Shown here: piece by piece, positions 1 to 6,362 of the stretch
Layout of the letters: each line of letters opens with the position of its first letter
Numbering within the stretch: position 1 is the first letter of the stretch
From: Cyanobacteria bacterium HKST-UBA02
GTDB taxonomy: Bacteria > Cyanobacteriota > Vampirovibrionia > Obscuribacterales > Obscuribacteraceae
DNA length: 7,470 nt
Reading direction: 5' to 3'
Assembly: GCA_020431945.1 (NCBI GenBank)
Contig: JAGQHH010000540.1
Span: 1 to 7,470 of the forward strand
Made by a program: the position numbers and the translations under genes
Notes under the pieces: model-generated
Database searches by the model: none
The model's input: the letters and a program-made list of their open reading frames with translations, nothing else
Told to the model about the DNA's origin: nothing

Positions 1-1103
1 GCATCAACTATCTGGAGAAGATCCAGTTACCTACATTGCCGTCATTGTTCGGAGCTCTTCTTGCCGGAGTCGACTATGTTCTCATGGGAGCTGGCATACC
101 AAGAGCAATTCCTGGAATTCTCGAGAGCCTCGTATCCTGGCAGGAAGCCCGCATGAGAATCACCGTCACCGGTGCAACAGCGGAGGACGACTTTTTCGTG
201 TCCTTCGATCCAAAATGCTTTTTCCGCTCGCCCAATCTCCAGTCGAGCAGGCTTCCTCTGAAAGCTCCCAGGTTCCTTGCCGTGATCTCGTCTGTTGCAC
301 TGGCAAAGACACTGGCAAGAAAGAGTACCGGTACCGGAGGCGTTCATGGCTTCGTAATCGAGCACCATTCGGCCGGAGGTCACAATGCACCGCCCAGAGG
401 TCCCTTGAAGCTAAATGACCGGGGGCAGCCGATCTATTCCGAAAAGGATCATGTTAACCTGACCGAGATTAGGGCCATTGGTCTTCCATTCTGGCTGGCC
501 GGCTCCTATGGAAGTCCTGACATGCTTGCTTCAGCGCTTGCTGAGGGAGCCAGGGGCATACAGGTCGGGACTCCTTTCGCATTCTGCCGGGAATCGGGCT
601 TTGAGGAATCAATCAAGAGAAAAGTGATCGATATGGTCAGATTCGACAAAGTTGAAGTAAACACCGATTGTCGCGCATCCAGCAGCGGCTTTCCGTTCAA
701 GATCTTGGAGCTGGATGATTCGCTGTCCGGAGAGGAAGAATACAGCAACCGACGCCGAATCTGCGATCTCGGCTACCTTCGTGAAGCGTATAAGCGCGAT
801 GACTGCTCTGTAGGATTTCGTTGTCCCGGCGAGCCGGAACCTCTGTACCAGATAAAGAACGGAGAAGCCGACAACACATCGGGAAGGAAGTGTCTCTGCA
901 ACGCACTCCTTGCCAGTGTCGGTCTGCCTCAGGTCCAGGTATTCGGCGAGAGCCAGTACATCGAGATGCCCCTGGTCACTGCTGGTGAATCGATACGTGA
1001 GATCGCTCGCTTCATCGAACCTGGTAAAAGCGATTACTCCGCAAGGGCAGTGGTCGACGTGATCTTGAGCTCAGACAGACACGAGATGTCTTCCGATGAT
1101 TAG
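1..1103 (+). CDS. Nitronate monooxygenase / 2-nitropropane dioxygenase-family FMN protein, 5'-truncated by the window edge
   Basis: The frame is open from base 3 to the TAG at 1101-1103 (366 codons visible). The N-terminal part, probably about 100 residues with the first strands of the FMN-binding TIM barrel, lies outside the window, so the TTG at 36 is an internal codon and not a start. Seen: a [12 protein letters not shown] segment near the left edge, the [10 protein letters not shown] motif at 372-401 holding the histidine typical of the family, then [10 protein letters not shown] and IQVGTPFAF, the usual FMN phosphate-binding end of the barrel. The C-terminal 120 residues carry several cysteines (CDLGYLR, RCPGEP, KCLCN). 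Known of the family: FMN enzymes that oxidise alkyl nitronates to carbonyl compounds and nitrite; related proteins (FabK, PfaD) are enoyl reductases or polyketide/PUFA-synthase partners. The AGGHN version, instead of AGGHxG, leaves the true substrate open. It converges on the acyl-CoA dehydrogenase gene and overlaps its 3' end by 33 nt. Family is fairly sure, reaction is not. Confidence 0.86.
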   Translation, partial: INYLEKIQLPTLPSLFGALLAGVDYVLMGAGIPRAIPGILESLVSWQEARMRITVTGATAEDDFFVSFDPKCFFRSPNLQSSRLPLKAPRFLAVISSVALAKTLARKSTGTGGVHGFVIEHHSAGGHNAPPRGPLKLNDRGQPIYSEKDHVNLTEIRAIGLPFWLAGSYGSPDMLASALAEGARGIQVGTPFAFCRESGFEESIKRKVIDMVRFDKVEVNTDCRASSSGFPFKILELDDSLSGEEEYSNRRRICDLGYLREAYKRDDCSVGFRCPGEPEPLYQIKNGEADNTSGRKCLCNALLASVGLPQVQVFGESQYIEMPLVTAGESIREIARFIEPGKSDYSARAVVDVILSSDRHEMSSDD

Positions 1104-2213
1104 TCTCTGGATCTGGCTGGTGCCTTCGTAGATCTGAAAGATCTTTGCGTCGCGCATCAATTTTTCTACAGGATACTCGCTGGAGTAGCCATAACCGCCG
1201 AAAACCTGAACAGCGTCAGTGGCGACCCGCATTGCCATGTCTGCGGCGAAAGCCTTTGCAATTGCAGCTTCTCTGGTGTTCTTTAGATTCTGATCTTTCA
1301 GCCAGGCAGCGTGCCAACACAGCAGTCTAGCTGCGGCAATATCCTTGTCCATATCGGCAAGAATGAAATTTATTGCCTGATGGTTGGCAATCGGGAGGCC
1401 GAACGTGTGCCTCTGCATCGCGTAACGAACAGCGCACTCCATCGCGGATCGTGCCAGACCGACTGAGGCAGATGCGACGAGTGGCCTTGTATGATCGAAA
1501 GCATGCATTGAGATCTTGAATCCCGCCCCCTCCTGGCCAAGCAGATTCGCTGCGGGCACCACGACATCCTCGAATGAGATACCTCTGGTGTCACTGGCCC
1601 TCTGTCCCATGTTCTGCTCTTTCTTTCCGACGGTGATTCCAGGTGTATCCCTTTCCACAATGAACGCAGTCAGGCTCTTGTGCCCGCCGGAATCGTCGGT
1701 TCTAGCCAGCACGTAATACCAGCCGGCAACGCCGGCATTGGTAATCCACATCTTCTCGCCGTTTATGACATAAGAGTCGCCTGTCCTCCTCGCGAACGTC
1801 TTGATTCCAGACACGTCCGAGCCGGCTACCGGCTCGGTCACGCAATAGGCGGCGAAAAGAAGCTCTTCGGTCATGGGCGACAGATAGCGCTTTTTCTGGT
1901 CGTCATTGCCGGCAAGCACCACTGGAGCTATCGCCAGCCCATTGGCTTCCATTGCCGTTCCGATCCCTGTACAACCGGACGCCACCTCTTCGGCAATCAA
2001 GCAGGCGTCCATACATCCCAGCCCCGGACCACCGAAGCTTTCCGGAATCTGGACATTCATCAAACCGAGCTCCCAGGCCTTTCTGCACACCTCTCGTGGG
2101 AACTCTCCTGTTCGATCATGGTATGCCGATACGGGTGCAACCTCATTCTCGGCAAACTCGCGTGCCAGATTCTGGATCTGTCTTTGCTCATCAGTCAAGC
2201 TAAAATCTACCAT
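1071..2213 (-). CDS. Acyl-CoA dehydrogenase, medium-chain (MCAD) type
   Basis: A complete 380-residue FAD flavoprotein that would catalyse alpha,beta-dehydrogenation of acyl-CoA, the first step of beta-oxidation, passing electrons to electron-transfer flavoprotein in the cytoplasm. Seen: the [11 protein letters not shown] signature (123-133), MWITNA (155-160), a [11 protein letters not shown] stretch (201-211), [14 protein letters not shown] (338-351), and the catalytic glutamate E363 in [10 protein letters not shown], equivalent to Glu376 of mature human MCAD. Long stretches ([30 protein letters not shown]) follow animal MCAD closely, so medium-chain or short-chain substrates are likely. The glutamate shows it is not a nitroalkane oxidase, the family member with Asp at that place. 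Start: ATG at 2213 with GAGGAG 7 nt upstream; an in-frame TTG at 2246 would add 11 residues but has no support. It lies 36 nt after the methyltransferase-like gene and is probably the last gene of the operon. The EPGAGSD position normally filled by Gly, Asn or similar is Val here. Confidence 0.94.
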   Translation of the reverse strand: MVDFSLTDEQRQIQNLAREFAENEVAPVSAYHDRTGEFPREVCRKAWELGLMNVQIPESFGGPGLGCMDACLIAEEVASGCTGIGTAMEANGLAIAPVVLAGNDDQKKRYLSPMTEELLFAAYCVTEPVAGSDVSGIKTFARRTGDSYVINGEKMWITNAGVAGWYYVLARTDDSGGHKSLTAFIVERDTPGITVGKKEQNMGQRASDTRGISFEDVVVPAANLLGQEGAGFKISMHAFDHTRPLVASASVGLARSAMECAVRYAMQRHTFGLPIANHQAINFILADMDKDIAAARLLCWHAAWLKDQNLKNTREAAIAKAFAADMAMRVATDAVQVFGGYGYSSEYPVEKLMRDAKIFQIYEGTSQIQRLIIGRHLVSV

Positions 2214-2220
2214 CTTCGTT

Positions 2221-2226
2221 CTCCTC
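2221..2226 (-). promoter_or_regulatory. Ribosome binding site fixing the acyl-CoA dehydrogenase start
   Basis: On the minus strand GAGGAG stands 7 nt before the ATG at 2213. It decides for that ATG over the in-frame TTG at 2246, and the product then begins [10 protein letters not shown], the usual N-terminus of this family. Confidence 0.8.
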
Positions 2227-2249
2227 AATCGCTCAGCCGCAAACAATAA

Positions 2250-3584
2250 TCAAGCAAGGCCAGGAAGGACCCGCCACTTTACCTTCTGGCAGTACTCCCG
2301 GTAATGGGTCTCCAGCGATAGGTGCCTCTCTTCCGTAATTGCTCTTCCCCAGTATGTAAGGCTAATCAGCAACAGTACCAGGACAACAACAGGATCAACC
2401 GACCTATCGAGATAGACAACCGCAATCAACGCCAGCCACCAGGCAAGGTTCTTGCTGGCATAAGCGGGGTGCCTGACGATCCGGTAAGGTCCGGAACAGA
2501 TAATCCCCCGGTTTGTAAGGTTCGAGAATCGCAGACCGAATGCCAGGGTAGACCAGCTATAAATGAACAGGAGTACCATCACTCCGGTCGAGAAAGCGAT
2601 GGCCGCCACAAGATCTCGTTTAAACATGGACTCGGGACAAACCATGGCTACACGGGTCAGGGCGAGACTTTCGAAGAACACGTTGAACGGAGGATAGCAG
2701 ATCAAGGCGACCAGCCAGCCGGTGACCGTGGGCTCGACGGAAACGAAGTGCGTATCGAGGAACCGGCAGGACGTGAGATAACCCAGCATCGCCACGGTCA
2801 CATCAAGAATGAAGAGCAGGTCCGAAGTGCTGGCAAAACCCGAGCTAAGGACCTCAGACAGGACCGGCATGCCCTGTTGAAGGCTCGAGAAGGTTGTGAT
2901 TGCGGAAGCGGCATCAAGCTCCCACTTCTTCCACCAGTGAATGCAGCTAATCACCATCACCGGCACGAAGAAGGACTTGATTACGATACCTCTAAGCAGA
3001 TTACTGATCCGCCCTTTTTCTTCCAGGCTAAAAAAGGATGGATCCCGATCCTTCTTTCTTCCCAGGACAAGAAATCGCCAGCGAAACCAGCTCCCCAATA
3101 GCAAGAGTTCGTCCTGCTGGCAGATTGCATGCCTCTCGACCATGATGAAATAGAGAGGAGCAAGCAGCAAAATCAAAGGCAGGGCCAGATAGAAAAAAAG
3201 AAGGATAGCCGAGAACGTCAGGGAAAGAAGGAAGAAGATAGTCCAGGCGATAGTCAGGCAGAGGATAAGTGCCAGGCAGCGATCCACTACGGACGCAATG
3301 CTTACCTTCCTTCTCAGAGAGAAGTCGAAATTCCTCCTGTAGACGCGCTTAACGAAAACCTCGTAGCCGAACATGGTCGAAAAGACAATGAGTGCTATGA
3401 AGACTTTCCGCAAGGACCAGATTGACCCATCGGGCTCTCCGAATACCACTGGCACCGCAACCAGCAGTACAGCCAGGCTGACTATCGTGAAGAGGGCTAT
3501 ATAGCCGGTAGTGGCTGATTGCGTTTCGCCCAGAGACCTGGCCGGGTCACGCTTGAATCCATCCTTGGCTTGTTCCAGAGTCAT
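2250..3584 (-). CDS. Polytopic membrane protein with C-terminal isoprenylcysteine/phospholipid methyltransferase-like (ICMT/PEMT) domain
   Basis: A 444-residue protein, mostly hydrophobic. Seen: likely membrane segments near 28-48, 58-77, 103-121 and 124-148, a charged stretch rich in Lys and Arg, further segments in the middle, and a C-terminal core with GPYRIVRHPAY (365-375), a hydrophobic hairpin, EERHL (418-422) and YREYCQKVKWRVLP near the end. Known of the family: the RHPxY and EE motifs form the S-adenosylmethionine-binding site of integral membrane methyltransferases such as ICMT and bacterial PEMT; the acceptor varies and cannot be read from sequence. A usual bacterial ICMT-like protein is about 200 residues, so some 240 residues of extra membrane domain stand in front of the core. 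Start: the ATG at 3584 overlaps the narK stop codon as ATGA, which suggests translational coupling; AAAGGAG lies 16 nt upstream, far for normal spacing. A GTG at 3623 is in frame but lacks a ribosome site. Membrane location is sure, methyltransferase activity likely, substrate unknown. Confidence 0.85.
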   Translation of the reverse strand: MTLEQAKDGFKRDPARSLGETQSATTGYIALFTIVSLAVLLVAVPVVFGEPDGSIWSLRKVFIALIVFSTMFGYEVFVKRVYRRNFDFSLRRKVSIASVVDRCLALILCLTIAWTIFFLLSLTFSAILLFFYLALPLILLLAPLYFIMVERHAICQQDELLLLGSWFRWRFLVLGRKKDRDPSFFSLEEKGRISNLLRGIVIKSFFVPVMVISCIHWWKKWELDAASAITTFSSLQQGMPVLSEVLSSGFASTSDLLFILDVTVAMLGYLTSCRFLDTHFVSVEPTVTGWLVALICYPPFNVFFESLALTRVAMVCPESMFKRDLVAAIAFSTGVMVLLFIYSWSTLAFGLRFSNLTNRGIICSGPYRIVRHPAYASKNLAWWLALIAVVYLDRSVDPVVVLVLLLISLTYWGRAITEERHLSLETHYREYCQKVKWRVLPGLA

Positions 3585-5239
3585 GGATTCTGGAACTCTG
3601 CTCCTTTGCGCAGATAATACCACCAGTTAAGCAATACGCAGACCAGGTAGAACACGGCGAATCCGTAGAGCGCATATTCCGGGGTCGTAGCCTTGATCTG
3701 CTCCCCCAGAACCTGAGGTATGATGAACGCGCCATAGGCTGCAACGGCCGAGGTCCAGCCGAGCACAGGACCGGCCTGCTCCTTATTGAAGACCATAGCG
3801 ATTGTTCTGAAAGTCGAGCCATTACCGATTCCCGTTGCAGTAAACAGCACAAGGAACAACAGGAAGAAGGGCACGAAATACTGCTCGGGTGTGGCGCTCG
3901 CGTAGGCGAGCTGCAGGTAGTATGCCGCCGCCAGAGTGCTTGCCACCATTACCAGTGATACTATCTGAGTCACTTTCGCGCCACCCAGCTTGTCGGCTAT
4001 CATGCCGCCAATTGGGCGGACCAGAGCACCAAGGCAGGGCCCTATCCAGGCATACATGAGGGCGCTGGGACCGTTGGCATTGACGGCATCGTGAGCCATC
4101 ACTCCCTGAGCGTTGACCACATGGGTGAAACCGAAGATCACCTTGATAGCAAGAGGAAACGCAGCCGCAAAGCCGATAAATGAGCCGAAAGTCATGGTAT
4201 AGATAACCGTCATCACCCAAGTATGCTGATTCTCGAAGATCTTGTACTGGCGCTTGAGATTCTTGCTGATCTCGCCGGGAATGAGCCTGAGAGCATAGAC
4301 CGTTGCGGCAATGATGCCGGGCAGAACCAGCCATTTGCTTACGTCCAGCCCGGAGCCGTTGGCCGAGGCGGGAAGAATCAGCCAGAGACCGACCGCAGCG
4401 GTGACAAGACCGAGGAGAAGCATCCCGCCTATTTTCAGGAAACAACTGATAGGGCCGCCGATATCCGGGGAGACGTGCTCGTCTCTGATGTTGTTCATGA
4501 ACAGCCATGACGATATCACCAGCGGAATCAAGACTATCACCCAGACATAGCCTGCATTCTGAATAAACGTCTCCGTGCCCGGGGGTATCTTTCCAAGCAA
4601 GCTCCCGCTGGAGCTTTCCAGGATCATTCCCTTCTCGCCGAAAATTCCGAGTGTCATCACCAGAGGTACCACTACCTGCATGGTGGTCACCCCGAGGTTG
4701 CCCAGGCCAGCATTGAGACCAAGAGAGAGACCCTGCACTCTCTTCGGGAAAAAGAAGCTGATATTGGACATCGACGACGCGAAGTTTCCGCCCCCTATAC
4801 CCGAAAGAAGAGCCAGAATCTGAAAAATCCAGAGGGGCGTGGTTCTGTCCTGGAGAGCAATTCCTGTTCCGAGGGCCGGCGCGATCAGTAACAGGGTCGT
4901 GAAAAAGATCGTGTTGCGTCCGCCGGCAATACGAATGAAAAAAGTGCTCGGAATTCTGAGAGTCGCCCCGGAAAGACCGGCAACTGCAGCCAGAGTGAAA
5001 AGCTCATCCTGCTTGTAGGGAAATCCCAGAGAAAGCATCTGCACCGTGATTACGCCCCAGTACATCCAGACAGCGAAGGCGGTGAGAAGGCAGGGTATCG
5101 ACACATAAAGATTGCGAAATCCTATGGATTTTCCCTCGGAGTTCCACTGCTCTTCATCCTCGGGGCTCCATCCTCGAAGATCGCCTTTCTCGATGGACAA
5201 CTTCGATCTGTCCGGCGAAGTAGAAGTATCTGTGCTCAT
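3581..5239 (-). CDS. narK: NarK-family nitrate/nitrite transporter (major facilitator superfamily)
   Basis: A complete 552-residue inner-membrane carrier for nitrate uptake and/or nitrite export. Seen: a cytoplasmic N-terminus with WSPEDEEQW (24-32); R95 in GATLRIPSTF and R408 in LGALVRPIGG, matching the substrate-binding Arg89 and Arg305 of E. coli NarK; the first nitrate signature at 149-170 (GGGNFASSMSN, then FFFPK); and the second at 470-484 (GIGNGSTFRTIAMVF). FGSFIGFAAAF (351-361) is also as in E. coli. Compared with E. coli NarK (463 residues) there is an N-terminal extension of about 40 residues and an insert of about 80 (257-338) between segments 6 and 7, with two extra hydrophobic stretches, so 14 membrane segments are likely. 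Start: ATG at 5239, with a GAGGGGG ribosome site 9 nt upstream. It follows the TPR-like gene by 30 nt and shares ATGA with the next gene. Family and substrate class are secure; transport direction and mechanism (proton symport or nitrate/nitrite antiport) are not shown by sequence. Confidence 0.95.
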   Translation of the reverse strand: MSTDTSTSPDRSKLSIEKGDLRGWSPEDEEQWNSEGKSIGFRNLYVSIPCLLTAFAVWMYWGVITVQMLSLGFPYKQDELFTLAAVAGLSGATLRIPSTFFIRIAGGRNTIFFTTLLLIAPALGTGIALQDRTTPLWIFQILALLSGIGGGNFASSMSNISFFFPKRVQGLSLGLNAGLGNLGVTTMQVVVPLVMTLGIFGEKGMILESSSGSLLGKIPPGTETFIQNAGYVWVIVLIPLVISSWLFMNNIRDEHVSPDIGGPISCFLKIGGMLLLGLVTAAVGLWLILPASANGSGLDVSKWLVLPGIIAATVYALRLIPGEISKNLKRQYKIFENQHTWVMTVIYTMTFGSFIGFAAAFPLAIKVIFGFTHVVNAQGVMAHDAVNANGPSALMYAWIGPCLGALVRPIGGMIADKLGGAKVTQIVSLVMVASTLAAAYYLQLAYASATPEQYFVPFFLLFLVLFTATGIGNGSTFRTIAMVFNKEQAGPVLGWTSAVAAYGAFIIPQVLGEQIKATTPEYALYGFAVFYLVCVLLNWWYYLRKGAEFQNP

Positions 5240-5248
5240 CGACTCTAT

Positions 5249-5255
5249 CCCCCTC
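5249..5255 (-). promoter_or_regulatory. Ribosome binding site of narK
   Basis: On the minus strand GAGGGGG lies 9 nt before the ATG at 5239, inside the 30-nt gap after the TPR-like gene. It supports independent translation initiation of narK within a shared transcript. Confidence 0.65.
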
Positions 5256-5269
5256 GTGCCTGCTCAAAG

Positions 5270-6268
5270 TTATGTAGCAAGGAGAATTCGCGCCACCCGA
5301 GCCCTGATTTCAGTGACTCCGTGCTCGACTTCCAGATCCTCTAGCATGTCAGCTATGGTCATCATAAGCGAAGGAAGATCACGGGCTCCCCTGTACCTAT
5401 AATCTTCAATCGTCTTGTTGCAGATTGATGCTGCCGTTGAGAAATCGTTGCTCTCACAGTAGAGCAAAGCGATATCAAGAAGCTCGTCTATGGACTTACG
5501 ATTACTCGACTCCGTTTTCTGATGGATGCATGATACCGATGCGAGGCGACAATAGAGCCTTCCGTGCTTTCTCTTTCCCTGAGCGCAGAGAGACGCTCCC
5601 AGACCTTTGAAGAAGGCGGTAACCACCGGATTCGAAGGATCGATGTCGAGTTCGGTCGCCATTACCAGTCCCTCGTTGAAAACAGACTGTGCTTCACCAT
5701 ACTTTCGAAGGAGGTACTTGGTTGTAGCAAGAATGCTGAGAACCATTGCCCGCCTCCGCGATTTGTTTCCGTAGAGCGCCTCGAGGAAAAGAACCAGAAT
5801 CTCTCCCCATATCTCTGCCGCGTCATACCTGGCAATCGAAAAGTTGAGTACAAGAAGGCGAACAAGAGCCGTTTCGAGCGCCGAACTCCGGCTCCCCAGA
5901 CTCATGCATGCTTCGGAAACAGTCTCGGGCCGCCGCCTTATCTGCTCCTTGCCTGGAAGCAACTCCCGGACGATCATCTCGTCGGTATGAATACTGAGCT
6001 GAAAATCGCAGGATAAGAGATAGTTCAGAGACAGCTCTGCAAGACAGCTCAGCCGAGTATCAGTGTCCGGCTCCGAATCGAGTGCCCTTAGATAGAGAGA
6101 GCGGGCCTTTTCGAATCGATCCCTGGCACGACTGGAGTTCGCCTTGCTGATCCTGCTCCCGGTCTGGGTCAAGGTCGCGTTTTCCGTATCAATTTTTGGA
6201 TTATACACAGCACGCTCCCAGAGAGGTTCAGCCTGTAGCATTTTCAGGCCGGGACCCTGAAAAGGCAT
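5270..6268 (-). CDS. Uncharacterised TPR-like alpha-helical protein upstream of narK
   Basis: I do not recognise a named family. The product (332 residues from the ATG at 6268) has no signal peptide and no membrane segment. Residues about 23-50 are polar, rich in Ser, Thr and Asn and probably disordered; the rest looks all-helical. TPR-like helix pairs are visible at about 50-100 (KARSLYLRALD then LAELSLNYLLSCDF), 130-165, 171-205 (LRKYGEAQSVFNEGL) and 260-292 (ALLYCESNDFSTAASICN), with the small-residue and aromatic spacing of such repeats but divergent sequence. Such solenoids usually bind other proteins. Its place as first gene of the narK transcription unit suggests a regulatory or adaptor role, which is inference only. 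The start is uncertain: GTG at 6271, ATG at 6268 (a GGAG only 2 nt before it), ATG at 6241 with no ribosome site, or GTG at 6208 with GGGAG 6 nt upstream. The frame is closed by a stop at 6293-6295. A DNA-binding domain is not apparent. Confidence 0.75.
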   Translation of the reverse strand: MPFQGPGLKMLQAEPLWERAVYNPKIDTENATLTQTGSRISKANSSRARDRFEKARSLYLRALDSEPDTDTRLSCLAELSLNYLLSCDFQLSIHTDEMIVRELLPGKEQIRRRPETVSEACMSLGSRSSALETALVRLLVLNFSIARYDAAEIWGEILVLFLEALYGNKSRRRAMVLSILATTKYLLRKYGEAQSVFNEGLVMATELDIDPSNPVVTAFFKGLGASLCAQGKRKHGRLYCRLASVSCIHQKTESSNRKSIDELLDIALLYCESNDFSTAASICNKTIEDYRYRGARDLPSLMMTIADMLEDLEVEHGVTEIRARVARILLAT

Positions 6269-6283
6269 CACTCCGGGGACGGA

Positions 6284-6293
6284 ACTGATCAGT
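6284..6293. promoter_or_regulatory. 10-bp perfect palindrome in the divergent narK-operon/moaA intergenic region
   Basis: ACTGATCAGT is a perfect palindrome about 16 bp upstream of the TPR-like gene and 70 bp upstream of moaA. Its place between divergent transcription units fits an operator, but symmetry does not extend further outward and it matches no regulator consensus that I know. It could be chance. Confidence 0.25.
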
Positions 6294-6348
6294 CACAAGG
6301 TGGTTTCTCTTGCGTAACTAATCAATATTCGATCCGGAATTCATGGTC

Positions 6349-6354
6349 TATACT
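6349..6354 (+). promoter_or_regulatory. Possible -10 element (TATACT) directly before moaA
   Basis: TATACT differs by one base from the sigma-70 TATAAT and ends 8 nt before the moaA ATG at 6363. A transcript from it would begin at or within about two bases of the ATG, giving a leaderless or nearly leaderless mRNA. No good -35 box lies 16-18 nt upstream (the region reads near TATTCG), so an activator would be needed or the element is not real. Confidence 0.35.
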
Positions 6355-6362
6355 GGTCCATC

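Noticed and set aside
36..38. TTG as start codon of the first gene
   Set aside because: The frame continues to the window edge with family-like sequence ([11 protein letters not shown]), and the N-terminal part of the flavin barrel would be missing.
1128..1148. AGATC-TGAAA-GATCT hairpin followed by Ts, resembling a terminator for the first gene
   Set aside because: The stem is only about 5-6 bp, and the bases encode the strongly conserved KIFQIYEG segment of the dehydrogenase, so the symmetry is explained by coding.
1680..2249. Plus-strand open frame of 189 codons antisense to the acyl-CoA dehydrogenase gene
   Set aside because: No family resemblance or ribosome site; the dehydrogenase on the other strand is complete and well conserved.
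2322..3101. Long plus-strand open frame (259 codons) antisense to the membrane methyltransferase-like gene
   Set aside because: Its product is full of Gln, Arg, Gly, Asp and Glu, the composition expected from reading the antisense of a hydrophobic protein. The minus-strand gene has clear motifs and operon spacing.
3822..4508. Minus-strand open frame of 228 codons in a second frame inside narK
   Set aside because: Low-quality composition (many Arg, Ser, Cys, Gln, His) and no ribosome site; the narK frame has all family motifs.
6310..6325. TTGCGTAACTAATCAA as an FNR/NNR-type site
   Set aside because: Only the right half (ATCAA) fits; the FNR consensus is 14 bp with TTGAT on the left, and the spacing here is 2 bp too long.
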